Of a DNA stretch of 64,000 nt, positions 40,276-50,800 are shown piece by piece; positions within the stretch are counted from its first letter, which is position 1, and every line of letters starts with the position of its first letter. The stretch spans positions 1 to 64,000 of the forward strand of contig JALHRR010000026.1 in NCBI GenBank assembly GCA_022841345.1, written 5' to 3'. The notes below the pieces were generated by a model, which saw only the letters and a list, made by a program, of their open reading frames with translations, was not told the DNA's origin and made no database searches. The position numbers and the translations under genes were made by a program. Source of the DNA: Saprospiraceae bacterium. GTDB taxonomy: Bacteria; Bacteroidota; Bacteroidia; Chitinophagales; Saprospiraceae.

Positions 40276-42444
40276 TTAAATGTTCTTCATAATGAAATCA
40301 GTCATCTTGGTGTACAGGTGCAATCTGGCTGTACCGCCATATATTCCATGGTTTCTGTTGGGATAAAAATATGTATCAAACTGTTTATTGGCTTTAATCA
40401 ATGCATTTGCCATTTCAACAGTATTCTGAAAATGTACATTATCATCCGCCATTCCATGGACCAACAAATATGATCCTTTCAATCTGTCCGCAAAATAAAC
40501 CGGTGAGTTTTCTTTGTAACCTGCTGCATTTTCTTTTTCAGTTCGCATATATCTCTCTGTATATACAGTATCATACCATTTCCAATTAGTAACAGGAGCT
40601 ACAGCAATAGCAGCCTTGAACACATCATTTCCTTTCAAAATACACAGGGAAGACATATAGCCTCCATAACTCCATCCAAAAATTCCAATCCTGGATGCAT
40701 CAGTATAGGGTAGATTACCAAGATATTTTGCCGCTTCAATTTGATCAATTGTCTCATAGTGCCCGAGCTTTAAGTAAGTCATTTTTCTGAATTCCTGACC
40801 ACGTGCACCCGTCCCTCTGTTGTCTACACAAGCTACGATATAACCTTTCTGTGCCAGCATCTGAAACCAAAAGTAATTTGCTCCCTTCCAATTGTCTGTC
40901 ACTTGCTGACTATTCGGTCCACCATACAAAAACATAAAAACAGGATATTTTTTCGCAGGGTCAAAATCCGCCGGTTTGATCATATATCCATTCAACTCTA
41001 CTCCTTCTGACGTTTTGAAATTGAAAAATTCCAGCGGCGTCATTCCATATTCTTTCTGCAACTCTGCCATCCGCTGATTATTTTCAAGCGCTCTGACCTG
41101 CTCCCCTTTTCTATTAAAAACTCCCATTAGCGGCGCAGTATTGGCTGTCGCATGAGTGAGCACATAAAAATCATATGATGCACTGAATTGAGCACCATTC
41201 CATCCGGACGCAGTTGATAGCGTTCTCGTTTTTCCGGATTGGATATCCATTTCATATACCTCCCTTTGCATGGGGGATTTTGCCGCTGCCTGATAGTAAA
41301 TTTTGTTATTCTTAGCATCTGCTCCATAAAATGAAGTGACATCAAAGTTTCCTTTTGTAAGTTGCTTTTTAAGTTTACCATTTGCCTCATACCAGTAAAG
41401 ATGCTGATAACCATCCTGTTCACTGGACCAGATAAATCCATTACCACCCGGCAGAAAAGTCATATCATCATGAATGTCGATATACCACTCATTTTTTTCT
41501 TCCATGAATATTTTGGATGAGCCCGTCTGAGGATTTACCTGCATCAACTGAAGGTGATTCTGGTGTCTGTTCATGACAAATGCCAGCAATTGATTTTCCG
41601 GACTCCACTTGATCCGGGGGATATACATATCCTCTAGTTTGCCCAAATTGCACGGAATGGTTTTACTGCTTGCCAAATCATACATAAGTAAACTAACCCC
41701 TGCATTTTTCTCCCCTACTTTGGGATATTTAAAAGTGACCGGAGTCGGATACAATGCATCATTGTAGGTTTCCATGGTGAACTGCGGAACTTCAGTTTCA
41801 TCAAATCTGATAAACGCAAGGTATTTACCATCAGGTGACCATTCGAAAGCTCGTGTCAGAACAAACTCCTCTTCATACACCCAATCCGCCGCACCGTTGA
41901 TGATTTTATTTTTCATTCCATCCTTTGTTGCAGGAGCAGTTTTTCCGGTTTTAAGATCTTTTATCATGATATTATTATCTACCACAAAGGCAATTTTGCC
42001 TGCATCGGGACTGATATGGGGATACATTTGTTTAGCAGCTTCATATAGGGCACTCAGCGTTTTGCTGGCACGATTGTACACATAATAATGAGCCACTTTG
42101 CTATGTCTGTAGATACTTTCAGGCTCTGTTTCCAACAGTACCAATGTTTGATCATTGCTGAAAGAATAATCAGAAATTTTTATTTTGTTTCCATCCGCAT
42201 TTTGCAGACTTTCGGCATTGAGCAAAGTATCCTGAAGTGATCCTGTAGAGATATCATATCTGAGAATTGCATTTTTTTCAAGGCGTAAATAATGCTTTCC
42301 ATCAGCTGTAAAATTGAATCCCGGCACGGATTTAGTCTGAAAAGTAGGTCTTGCCCAAATATCTTCGAGCATAATTTCTTTCTGCGCATAGGTCTGAGGC
42401 AACATCAACAAAAACAAGATCAGAAAGGTGAACAGTCGTGTCAT
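40276..42444 (-). CDS. S9 family peptidase, dipeptidyl peptidase IV type
   Basis: A 722-residue periplasmic or secreted serine peptidase. A signal peptide (ending TYAQ) is followed by an eight-bladed DPP-IV-like beta-propeller (about 25-475) and an alpha/beta hydrolase domain (about 480-722). Catalytic triad: Ser in IFGWSYGGYMSS (about 592), Asp in LLVHGMADDNVHFQN (about 668) and His in NRNHGIYGG (about 702). The size and WVYEEE glutamate motif in DWVYEEEFVLTRAFEWSPDG support removal of X-Pro or X-Ala dipeptides. Consistent with a proteolytic, peptide-using lifestyle. Confidence 0.92.
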   Translation of the reverse strand: MTRLFTFLILFLLMLPQTYAQKEIMLEDIWARPTFQTKSVPGFNFTADGKHYLRLEKNAILRYDISTGSLQDTLLNAESLQNADGNKIKISDYSFSNDQTLVLLETEPESIYRHSKVAHYYVYNRASKTLSALYEAAKQMYPHISPDAGKIAFVVDNNIMIKDLKTGKTAPATKDGMKNKIINGAADWVYEEEFVLTRAFEWSPDGKYLAFIRFDETEVPQFTMETYNDALYPTPVTFKYPKVGEKNAGVSLLMYDLASSKTIPCNLGKLEDMYIPRIKWSPENQLLAFVMNRHQNHLQLMQVNPQTGSSKIFMEEKNEWYIDIHDDMTFLPGGNGFIWSSEQDGYQHLYWYEANGKLKKQLTKGNFDVTSFYGADAKNNKIYYQAAAKSPMQREVYEMDIQSGKTRTLSTASGWNGAQFSASYDFYVLTHATANTAPLMGVFNRKGEQVRALENNQRMAELQKEYGMTPLEFFNFKTSEGVELNGYMIKPADFDPAKKYPVFMFLYGGPNSQQVTDNWKGANYFWFQMLAQKGYIVACVDNRGTGARGQEFRKMTYLKLGHYETIDQIEAAKYLGNLPYTDASRIGIFGWSYGGYMSSLCILKGNDVFKAAIAVAPVTNWKWYDTVYTERYMRTEKENAAGYKENSPVYFADRLKGSYLLVHGMADDNVHFQNTVEMANALIKANKQFDTYFYPNRNHGIYGGTARLHLYTKMTDFIMKNI

Positions 42445-42614
42445 AATGAAATGTGTTTTTCAATTGGAGTAACGAATATAATGCAATGAATGTAACATTG
42501 GATGATCGAACGGATCATTCAGGAAGCTCTATGGCAGTAGCAGTTTACAAAGATATTAAAAATGACCCCATCTTTATTTTTTCCAGAAAAAAAGTTTATC
42601 CTGTCAAAACTTGC

Positions 42615-42622
42615 TATTTTTG
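42615..42622 (+). promoter_or_regulatory. -7 promoter box of the mscS-corA pair
   Basis: TATTTTTG matches the consensus, 34 bases before the chosen ATG of the channel gene. It would overlap the longer alternative start at 42611, which argues for the start at 42656. Confidence 0.55.
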
Positions 42623-42655
42623 TGCGATATAAGCATTAAACATTTTTATAATAAC

Positions 42656-43558
42656 ATGAATTCAGCAGGCTTCATTTTTCTGGATACAGCTCCTGCAGCT
42701 TTGCAAAACTTTTCACTTGTCTTCAATTTGCTGGGCATTTTGATTCTGACTGTCATCGGCAATTATGTCTTCAGAACTTTTTATGACAGGTTTATCTGGA
42801 AAGCTACTCAGATCATGAGAAACGATCCAACCAGTTATAAATTCATTGCTCATGCCGGGACAGCGCTGATTTATATTGTAGGTATCAGTTTTGCCATCTA
42901 TGAAACACATCCACTTCGCACTGTAGCAAAATCTCTGCTGGCAGGTGCCGGAATTCTGGCGCTGGCAATAGGCCTGGCCTCACAGCATGCACTGAGCAAT
43001 ATTGTCAGTGGAGTATTCATAGTAATTTTCAAGCCCTTTCGGGTCAATCAGCGCATAAAAATAAAGGATACCATGCATGGAATCGTAGAGGATATCACTC
43101 TTCGGCACGTCATCATTCGGGACTTCGAAAACAGAAGAATCATTATTCCCAACTCTGTAATTTCACAGGAAATCATTGTCAATGCTGACATTGAGGACAA
43201 CAGGATTTGCAAATGGGTAGAAGTCTCCATCTCATATGATTCTGATCTCGACCTGGCCAAGTCCATCATTGCTGAAGAAATAGAAAAGCACAAGTTTTTT
43301 GTAGACAACAGGACACAGGAACAGGTCGAAAACGGAATACCAATAGTACCTGTCAGAGTCATAACTCTTGGTGATCATGGAATATTATTGCGTGGCTGGG
43401 CCTGGGCCATGAATTCTGCTGAAGCCTTTGAGCTGAATTGTGATCTTCTGGAAACTATCAAAAAAAGATTTGATGCCTGCGGTATTATCATACCCTATCC
43501 ACAAAATGTCTTACATTTTGCAAAACAACATCTATCTCCGGACCAAACTATTAACTAA
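42656..43558 (+). CDS. Mechanosensitive ion channel, MscS family
   Basis: A 300-residue inner-membrane channel that opens on hypo-osmotic stress. Three membrane segments are visible: FSLVFNLLGILILTVIGNYVF, FIAHAGTALIYIVGISFAIY and the pore helix region LLAGAGILALAIGLASQHALSNIVSGVFIVIFKPFRV. The last is the glycine/alanine-packed TM3 and signature of MscS. A beta domain (VNQRIKI ... NRRIIIPNSVI) and a C-terminal alpha/beta domain follow. It overlaps corA by one base, so the two are coupled. Confidence 0.9.
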   Translation: MNSAGFIFLDTAPAALQNFSLVFNLLGILILTVIGNYVFRTFYDRFIWKATQIMRNDPTSYKFIAHAGTALIYIVGISFAIYETHPLRTVAKSLLAGAGILALAIGLASQHALSNIVSGVFIVIFKPFRVNQRIKIKDTMHGIVEDITLRHVIIRDFENRRIIIPNSVISQEIIVNADIEDNRICKWVEVSISYDSDLDLAKSIIAEEIEKHKFFVDNRTQEQVENGIPIVPVRVITLGDHGILLRGWAWAMNSAEAFELNCDLLETIKKRFDACGIIIPYPQNVLHFAKQHLSPDQTIN

Positions 43559-44616
43559 TGTCGCATAAAAGGAGGAAAAAACAGCATATAAAGAAGCCGG
43601 GGCTATCCCCGGGTACCTTGATATTTGCGGGACAAAGAAGTCTTGAAACTCCTTTCCTGAATGGCTGGAAATACAATGCAGAAATACTGGAGCAAATAAA
43701 TGATGCCGGGGATATTGAAAGTGAGCTTATTTCCGGAGTCAATCTGTGGTATGATCTGAGAGGTCTGCATGATATAGAACTGATTCAAAAAATAGGAACA
43801 ACATTCAAAATACACCCGCTAGGCCTCGAAGATATATTACATCCCGGGCAGCGACCCAAATTTGACGAATTTGATGATGGCAATTTAATTTTTATTACAG
43901 CCCTTAGTTTTAGCGATAATCTGCTGGTCACAGAGCAAATCGGAATATTTTTCAAGCCGGGTTTGGTCATTTCATTTCAGGAAAATGAATCAGATTTATT
44001 TGAACCTATCAAAGAAAGATTGCTGAAAGAAGGATCCAGGTTAAGACAGAAAAACAGCACATATCTTGTGTATGCCCTCATGGACCTGGTCGTTGATCAG
44101 TATTTTGAAATTCTGGATAAAATTGAATCCCAACTTCAGGACCTGGAGTCGGACATTTCAGAGAATGAAAATCATCAGTTTAAGCACCAGTGGCACCTGA
44201 TGCGCGGTGATATACTATTGATGAGAAAGATCACACTTCCACTCAGGGAAGTTGCCAACAGACTTCTGAAACTGGAAGATCCGTATGAAGGAGATCAGCA
44301 TTATTTGTATATCCGTGATCTGTATGATCACATTTTGAATATTACAGAGGCACTGGAAACTTGCAGAGAATTATTGACAGGAATCAATGACATGTATCAA
44401 AATACGATCAACATGCGCACCAATAAAATCATGCAGGTATTGACTATTATTTCGACAATCTTTATTCCGATCACGTTCATTGTGGGTGTGTATGGAATGA
44501 ACTTCAGAGTAATGCCTGAGCTGGACTGGAAGTACGGATATTTCGCTGTTTGGGGATTGATGATTTTTATGGCAGCAGCGATGGTTTATTATTTTAAAAA
44601 ACAAAAGTGGTTTTAG
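43558..44616 (+). CDS. corA: CorA-type magnesium/cobalt transporter
   Basis: A 352-residue divalent-cation channel. A large N-terminal cytoplasmic domain of about 290 residues contains long helices (LVYALMDLVVDQYFEILDKIESQLQDLE). Two C-terminal membrane segments follow (ILTIISTIFIPITFIVGVYGMNF and YFAVWGLMIFMAAAMVYYF) with the GMN selectivity motif YGMNF at about 312-316. The C-terminus KKQKWF is the typical short basic tail. The ATG overlaps the stop of the mscS gene, an arrangement that may couple osmotic and cation responses. Confidence 0.93.
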   Translation: MSHKRRKKQHIKKPGLSPGTLIFAGQRSLETPFLNGWKYNAEILEQINDAGDIESELISGVNLWYDLRGLHDIELIQKIGTTFKIHPLGLEDILHPGQRPKFDEFDDGNLIFITALSFSDNLLVTEQIGIFFKPGLVISFQENESDLFEPIKERLLKEGSRLRQKNSTYLVYALMDLVVDQYFEILDKIESQLQDLESDISENENHQFKHQWHLMRGDILLMRKITLPLREVANRLLKLEDPYEGDQHYLYIRDLYDHILNITEALETCRELLTGINDMYQNTINMRTNKIMQVLTIISTIFIPITFIVGVYGMNFRVMPELDWKYGYFAVWGLMIFMAAAMVYYFKKQKWF

Positions 44617-44665
44617 GAACAGCCGGTTAGAGCTTCGAGCCTTGAGCCTTTAGAGAAACAGCCGG
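44617..44665. other. corA 3' flank with AACAGCC motifs
   Basis: Two AACAGCC motifs (44618-44624 and 44657-44663) start immediately after the corA stop and lead into the inverted-repeat element. Confidence 0.5.
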
Positions 44666-45008
44666 GTTGAGGTCGGCTGCGCCTTCAGGTTTCAGTGTAG
44701 AGATCGTGTGTGTCGCTGCGCGCCGTGTGTGCGAAATCTCCTTCGTCGAATTCGCGGGATGTGGTTCGCGCAGCTCACGGGATGAATTGTGAGTGGTGTG
44801 TTAGGGTGTGGAAACAACCTGGTGAGAGAGGTTTGAGTGTGTCTCTAATTTGATCGTCTGGGACGATCATTGGCTGTTACACATCCCGTGAACGAAGTGA
44901 ACCACATCCCGCTCGGCCGCAGGCCGCCGGCTCACACGAGCCGGGCAACACCCGAGCTCACACACCGGAAGAGGAGCTTCCTTCTAACGCGCCCTAGGCG
45001 CGCTACAC
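44666..45008 (+). repeat. GC-rich long inverted-repeat element, copy 2
   Basis: A 343-base relative of 21229-21630, in the same orientation and, like it, between two plus-strand genes. It keeps the opening GTTGAGGTCGGCTGCGCC, the GGATGTGGTTCGC...CACGGGATGAATTGTGAGTG left arm, the CATCCCGTGAACGAAGTGAACCACATCCCGC right arm, and the closing GCGCCCTAG.CGCGCTACA. The internal hairpin is TGATCGTC (44851-44858) with GACGATCA (44862-44869). Compared with copy 1, one arm C has become T and its partner G has become A, a compensatory change. Central stretches differ between the copies. Confidence 0.75.
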
Positions 45009-45253
45009 CTCTCTCTGCGAGCTTTTATCTACACACGAGAAAACCCTGCGAACTACAAGGCAGCCGAGGCTCACACACTGGACCAAGAGTTCCATTCTAA
45101 CACGCCTGGGGCGCAGTGCGGAACGAATTACAGCCCGGCACAGCAAGCTCCCCACGAACAAATCCCCGGAATTTTCTGTACTCCCAGAAGCCTGTTTTTG
45201 ATAGTTTGCCTCAATGGCCGTATATTAGCATACTTTTTGCTTATACAGATATC
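45009..45253. other. GC-rich tail of the gap before the DUF4271 gene
   Basis: Continues partly repetitive (ACAAGGCAGCCGAGGCTCACACACTGG resembles the right arm of the element) and then returns to AT-rich promoter DNA at about 45190. Confidence 0.4.
45205..45239 (+). promoter_or_regulatory. Promoter of the DUF4271-hemD pair
   Basis: TTTG (45205-45208), 22 bases, then TACTTTTTG (45231-45239), a near match to TAnnTTTG with one extra T. It lies just upstream of the preferred GTG start at 45254. Confidence 0.35.
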
Positions 45254-46237
45254 GTGAAACAAAGACTCCTCACAGTAATGTACCTTTTACTGCTGTTGAA
45301 TACGCAATCATTGCTTGCGGATCAGCGCTGGAATCCCTTTGATATTAAAAATCGCTCTGCCCATTGGGTCGATTCCCTTCGCAATGCTCACATTTATCAG
45401 GCTGACACACAGAAAACAGCGCAACTGATTATTCCTGATGAAACGCTGGTTACACCCGCAGATGATACTTTAGCCCCTGTAGAAGCTTCCATTTTAATTT
45501 CAGAGAATGAAAATGAAAATCCCTTTGAAATTATTCGGATACCACAGAGTGATATCAGCTTCCAGGATCCCTTACTGGACAATGTGGCCGACAGAGTTGA
45601 CAAAGATTTGCTTTTCACCATTTTGATGATTCTAATGATTTGTCTGGCAGTACTGGTTGGATTATACAGGTCCTTCATAGTGAAACTTTACAAATCCATC
45701 TGGAACGACAATTACTTAAAGCTTTTATACCGTTCAGTAAATGAGCCCATCAGATTTAGATTTGGAGCATTTTACCTTTTATATTTTTTGAACGCCGGAT
45801 TGTTTATTTACTTAAGTCTGGGCTTATTGGGCAAAAATGAATGGCAGGAAGGACCAGTTCTGTTGCTGGCATGCGTAGTGATCGTATTTTTAGTTTATGG
45901 GATTAAGCATCTTGTACTTTATTTCCTTGGGGTATTTTTTCCGGTATCTAAAGAAAGTTTTCAATTTAATTTCAGTATCCTGTTATACAATTGTCTTCTG
46001 GGTATTTTATTGGTTCCGGTAAATGCAATCATGGCATTTGCTGTTGAAGAAATTGTAATCATTGCAGCTTATTCGGGTTTGGCTCTAAGCCTGTTATTTT
46101 ATACATTAAGGCAATTGAAAGGATTAATTCTTGGAGTGAATTTTTTATCAAAAAACTTTTTTCATTTTTTTATCTATCTTTGCGCTGTCGAAATTGGGCC
46201 GGTTTTCATTTTATGGAAATTGTTCCAGTCTGTTTGA
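45254..46237 (+). CDS. DUF4271 membrane protein
   Basis: A 327-residue protein of the Bacteroidota-specific DUF4271 family. The GTG start at 45254 is chosen because it opens a signal peptide VKQRLLTVMYLLLLLNTQSLLA. The longer frame to 45116 runs into repeat-derived DNA and has no such N-terminus. A linker of about 110 residues is followed by about seven membrane helices, for example LLFTILMILMICLAVLVGLY, FGAFYLLYFLNAGLFIYLSL, VLLLACVVIVFLVYGIKHLVLYFLGVFF and NFFHFFIYLCAVEIGPVFILW. It precedes hemD by 36 bases, a pairing I recall as common in this phylum. Function unknown. Confidence 0.75.
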   Translation: MKQRLLTVMYLLLLLNTQSLLADQRWNPFDIKNRSAHWVDSLRNAHIYQADTQKTAQLIIPDETLVTPADDTLAPVEASILISENENENPFEIIRIPQSDISFQDPLLDNVADRVDKDLLFTILMILMICLAVLVGLYRSFIVKLYKSIWNDNYLKLLYRSVNEPIRFRFGAFYLLYFLNAGLFIYLSLGLLGKNEWQEGPVLLLACVVIVFLVYGIKHLVLYFLGVFFPVSKESFQFNFSILLYNCLLGILLVPVNAIMAFAVEEIVIIAAYSGLALSLLFYTLRQLKGLILGVNFLSKNFFHFFIYLCAVEIGPVFILWKLFQSV

Positions 46238-46273
46238 TCACTTATCGGTGAATTATTAACTAACACCCGCCGG

Positions 46274-47047
46274 ATGCCAGCAATGACTACAGCCGTGATT
46301 GAGAATTATAAGAAGATCCAAACGATTCTAATCTCCCAGCCACAACCTCAAAGATCTCCATATTTTGAACTAGAGGACAGGTACAAACTGCAAATAGACT
46401 TCAGACCTTTTGTTCAGGTAGATCCTGTGACAGAGAAAGAGTTTCGCAAGTTTAGAATCAGACCGGATGAATTTACTGCCGTCATTTTCACTTCCAAGAG
46501 TGCTATTGAGCATTTTTTCAGAATGTGTGAGGAGATGCGCATCAAAATGTCACAGGAAACAAAATATTTTTGCAGCAGTGAGGCAGTTGCCAACTATCTT
46601 CAAAAATACATTTTGTACCGCAAACGCAAAGTATTTGTGGGTACCAAATCTATTGAAGATCTTTCCAATTACTTCACCAAGCATATCAAAGAGAAATTTT
46701 TACTCCCCTGTTCCAATTTGGGCAGTCTCGATGTTGTAAAATTTCTTGAGCATAAGAAAGTAAATTTCCAGGAAGCCCTGATGTACAGGACTGTCAGTGC
46801 AGATCTGTCTGACCTCAAAGACATCACTTATGATGTTTTGGTGTTTTTCAGTCCCATAGACCTGCAATCCTTGTATGAGAACTTTCCTGATTTTAAGCAA
46901 AATGAAACCCGAATAGCAGTATTTGGAAATTTCACATTGAAAGCAGCTGAAGATTGCGGCCTTTTTGTCAATATAAAAGCGCCTGCAGAAGAAGCTCCTT
47001 CCATGACTATGGCCCTGGAAAATTACCTGCGGATTTCAAACAAGTAA
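46274..47047 (+). CDS. hemD: Uroporphyrinogen-III synthase
   Basis: Closes and inverts the D ring of hydroxymethylbilane to give uroporphyrinogen III in haem synthesis. 257 residues. The HemD two-lobe pattern is visible: TILISQPQPQRSPYFELEDRYKL, FTAVIFTSKSAIEHFF, KYFCSSEAVANYLQKY, KVFVGTKSIEDL, FLLPCSNLGSLDVVKFLEHKKV, and DVLVFFSPIDLQSLYENFPDF. An ATG three codons downstream (46283) is an alternative start. It is followed by an intrinsic terminator. Confidence 0.9.
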   Translation: MPAMTTAVIENYKKIQTILISQPQPQRSPYFELEDRYKLQIDFRPFVQVDPVTEKEFRKFRIRPDEFTAVIFTSKSAIEHFFRMCEEMRIKMSQETKYFCSSEAVANYLQKYILYRKRKVFVGTKSIEDLSNYFTKHIKEKFLLPCSNLGSLDVVKFLEHKKVNFQEALMYRTVSADLSDLKDITYDVLVFFSPIDLQSLYENFPDFKQNETRIAVFGNFTLKAAEDCGLFVNIKAPAEEAPSMTMALENYLRISNK

Positions 47048-47064
47048 ATATCCCTAATATATGA

Positions 47065-47101
47065 ATACCCCGATTCGCAAGTCTCGGGGTATTTTTGTTT
47101 T
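47065..47101 (+). terminator. hemD terminator
   Basis: ATACCCCGA (47065-47073) pairs perfectly with TCGGGGTAT (47084-47092) over 9 bp with a 10-base loop, followed by TTTTTGTTTT. A classical Rho-independent terminator 18 bases after hemD. Confidence 0.85.
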
Positions 47102-47113
47102 ATCTGACTGCAT

Positions 47114-47740
47114 ATGGATTTGATAACAAATATTCAATCGGGCTTTTTAAACCCACTTCCCGGGGAGATGGCTCAGCTTAAAATGGCTCATGCATTTCGC
47201 CGCAAACTCTGGCCTGCACCACCGGAAGCCAGAGATGCCGGAGTATTGGTCTTGTTATACCCCCGACAAAATGAATGGCATATAATTCTGATTGAGCGAA
47301 GTACCCGATATGAAAATGACCGGCACAGTGGTCAGATTAGCTTCCCCGGAGGCAAAAAAGAACCCACTGATCTGGATATTATAGATTGTGCATTCAGAGA
47401 GGCAGAGGAAGAAATAGGCTTACAGTCTCCGGGAGTTAATGTGCTAGGACAGCTTACACCTTTATATGTTCCGGTTTCGGGCTTTCTGGTCCATCCTGTC
47501 GTAGCTTTTTGTGATTTTACTCCGGCTTTTTTGCCTCAGGAGACAGAAGTAGCAGGAATACTGGAAGTTCCATTTGAGTTTTTTATTCTTCCAGAAAAAC
47601 GGGGACGCAAAGATCTGCCACTCAGCAACCAGATGCTGATAAAGGATGTTCCTTATTTTGATGTTCACGGACATATAGTTTGGGGAGCGACCGCCATGAT
47701 TTTGAGTGAACTATTGACATTGAGTGGTCATTGGGATTAA
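47114..47740 (+). CDS. NUDIX hydrolase, CoA pyrophosphatase type
   Basis: A 208-residue NUDIX protein of the CoA-pyrophosphatase (NudL/UPF0035) kind. The family motif HIILIERSTRYENDRHSGQISFPGGKKEPTD is followed by the NUDIX box part REAEEEIGL (about 95-103) with catalytic glutamates. It probably splits CoA to 3',5'-ADP and phosphopantetheine. It starts 13 bases after the hemD terminator, so it has its own promoter. Its stop is 89 bases before the IcmF gene. Confidence 0.88.
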   Translation: MDLITNIQSGFLNPLPGEMAQLKMAHAFRRKLWPAPPEARDAGVLVLLYPRQNEWHIILIERSTRYENDRHSGQISFPGGKKEPTDLDIIDCAFREAEEEIGLQSPGVNVLGQLTPLYVPVSGFLVHPVVAFCDFTPAFLPQETEVAGILEVPFEFFILPEKRGRKDLPLSNQMLIKDVPYFDVHGHIVWGATAMILSELLTLSGHWD

Positions 47741-47755
47741 TCTCCCGAGATTTCA

Positions 47756-47763
47756 TATTTTTG
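47756..47763 (+). promoter_or_regulatory. -7 promoter box of the icmF gene
   Basis: TATTTTTG, with a TTG 22 bases upstream (47731-47733). It gives a leader of about 60 bases before the mutase ATG at 47829. Confidence 0.5.
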
Positions 47764-47828
47764 CGCAGGCGTTTTTCCGGCAGCTCTGTATCAATGAATA
47801 AGTCCGGTCAAGAATACAATTTTCAACT

Positions 47829-50800
47829 ATGCAATTCACAGCGTATCAGCCCAAGAATAAAATCAGAATTGTCACTGCCGCATCCCTGTTTGACGGTCAC
47901 GATGCAGCTATCAATATCATGCGCCGGATCATGCAACAATCAGGGGCCGAAGTCATTCACCTGGGCCACAACCGTTCCGTTCAGGAAATAGTCAATACGG
48001 CTATTCAGGAGGATGCGCAGGGGATTGCTATTACTTCTTACCAGGGAGGGCACAACGAGTATTTCAAATATATGCACGACTTGCTGAAAGAAAGAGGGGC
48101 CGGACATATCAGAATATTTGGCGGAGGAGGCGGTACTATCCTGCCATCTGAAATCAAAGAACTTCAGGCTTATGGGATCGAAAGATTGTATTCCCCTGAC
48201 GATGGAAGATCCATGGGCTTGCAGGGAATGATCAATGATTTAATGGAAAAATGTGATTTCCCGATTGGGGACAGACTGAATGGCGAAGTCAAAAAACTAT
48301 CTGTTGAAAATCCGGGAATAGTCGCCCGCACAATTTCAGCCTTTGAAAATTTTCCTGAAAACTGCCAGGAGGAGATCAAACAAATGAATATTCAGGCTGC
48401 AAAAAAATCTGTTCCGGTTCTGGGCATCACAGGCACCGGTGGAGCAGGAAAGTCAAGCCTTGTTGATGAACTGATCAGAAGATTTGTGCTGGATTTCCCC
48501 GATAAACACATTGGGGTCATCTCTGTGGATCCGTCCAAAAGGAAGACAGGAGGTGCACTCTTAGGAGACAGAATCAGAATGAATTCTGTGAATCATCCCA
48601 ATGTCTATATGCGTTCTCTTGCCACCCGTCAATCCAATCTGGCTTTGTCCAAATATGTCCAGGCCGCAGTAGATGTGCTAAAAGTTGCAGGATATGACCT
48701 CATTATTCTGGAAACCTCCGGTATCGGGCAGAGCGACACAGAAATTATTGACCATTCGGATGTGTCCTTATATGTCATGACTCCGGAATACGGGGCTGCT
48801 ACTCAGCTGGAGAAAATAGACATGCTGGACTTTGCAGATCTGATCGCTATCAATAAATTTGACAAAAGAGGCGCACTGGACGCTCTGAGAGACGTACGCA
48901 AACAATATCAAAGGAATCATCAATTGTGGGATCAGCCGCTGGATAACATGCCTGTCCTGGGAACTATGGCTTCCCAATTCAATGATCCGGGAATGAATAG
49001 TCTTTATCTGAGATTGCTGGAGATTGTAAAAACCAAAACAAGCTTTTCATTAGAATCCCAATTGGAACTTCCCACTGGTTCCAGTGAAAAAATTTATATC
49101 ATCCCTCCCCATCGCACCAGATATCTTTCTGAAATCACAGATAGTATCAGAGCCTACAATGTATGGGTAGAAAAGCAGGTAGAAATTGCCAGAAAAGCTT
49201 TTGGAGTAAAAACCTCCATGCAGGTATTGGAAAATAGCGATATTGAAGGGAAACAGGAGGTATACCAAACCCTTAGCAGAGTTTTTGACAATCTGTTGCT
49301 TGAAATGGACGGACAAGCCCGCAAGATTATTGATGGATGGGAGGAGAAAGTGCAGTCGTATCGCAATGATGAGTTTGTATATAAGGTCAGAAACAAAGAA
49401 ATCAAACTCAAGACATTTACAAAAACGCTTTCCGGTACTAAAATTCCAAAAGTGTCGCTACCCAATTTCAAGGACTGGGGCGAGATTTTGAGATGGAGTT
49501 TGAAGGAAAATGTGCCGGGAGAATTTCCATATACCGCCGGTGTATTTCCGTTTAAAAGAAAGGAAGAGGACCCTACAAGAATGTTTGCAGGGGAAGGTGG
49601 CCCCGAGAGGACCAACAAGCGATTTCACTACGTGTCTCTTGGAATGCCTGCCAACAGACTGTCAACAGCCTTTGATTCGGTCACACTTTACGGAGAAGAT
49701 CCGGATTTCAGGCCGGATATATATGGCAAAATCGGGAATTCCGGTGTAAGCATATGTTGTCTGGATGATGCCAAAAAACTCTATTCAGGCTTTGATCTTT
49801 GTGACCCGCGGACATCTGTGTCTATGACAATCAATGGTCCGGCTGCTGCTATTTGTGCTTTTTATATGAATACTGCCATAGATCAGCAGTGTGAAAGATA
49901 CATAAAAGAAAATGGCCTCGAACATCTAGTCGAAGCAAAGAAAAAAGAACTTTATGATGACAATGGCCTTAGCAGACCTCAATATATAGGCACAATTCCT
50001 GAAGGAAATGACGGCCTTGGACTGATGATGCTGGGGATCACCGGTGATCAGATACTGGATGCTGAAACATATTCCAGGATTAAGGCACACGCATTATCCT
50101 CTACCCGAGGTACTGTCCAGGCAGACATTCTGAAAGAAGACCAGGCACAGAATACCTGCATTTTCTCGACAGAATTCTCTCTGCGCCTGATGGGTGATAT
50201 GCAGGAATATTTCATCCAACATAATGTCCGTAACTTTTATTCAGTGTCCATTTCAGGATACCATATTGCAGAAGCCGGTGCAAATCCGATCAGCCAGTTG
50301 GCGTTCACACTCTCCAATGGTTTTACCTTTCTGGAATATTATGTTTCAAGAGGCATGAGTATTGATGATTTTGCACCCAATCTTTCTTTCTTCTTTTCCA
50401 ATGGTGTAGATGCAGAGTATTCTGTCATAGGAAGAGTAGCCCGCAGGATTTGGGCTAAAGCACTGAAGTTAAAATACAATGCAAACGAGCGCTCACAAAT
50501 GCTGAAATACCATATTCAGACATCGGGCCGGTCCCTGCATGCACAGGAAATTGCTTTCAATGATATCAGAACGACACTTCAGGCATTGTATGCCATTTTC
50601 GACAATTGCAATTCATTGCATACCAATGCTTATGATGAAGCTATCACCACTCCTACTGAAGAGTCCGTGAGAAGGGCAATGGCTATTCAGCTCATCATCA
50701 ATCATGAACTGGGACTTTCTAAAAATGAAAATCCAATCCAGGGATCATTTATTATTGAAACGCTCACCGATTTGGTGGAAGAAGCAGTGATGGAAGAATT

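Noticed and set aside
44870-45100. 76-codon open frame in the second inverted-repeat element
   Set aside because: Repeat-derived composition, no start signal and no counterpart in copy 1.
45116-45253. N-terminal extension of the DUF4271 protein
   Set aside because: It is encoded by repeat-like DNA, lies across the predicted promoter and precedes a proper signal peptide beginning at GTG 45254.
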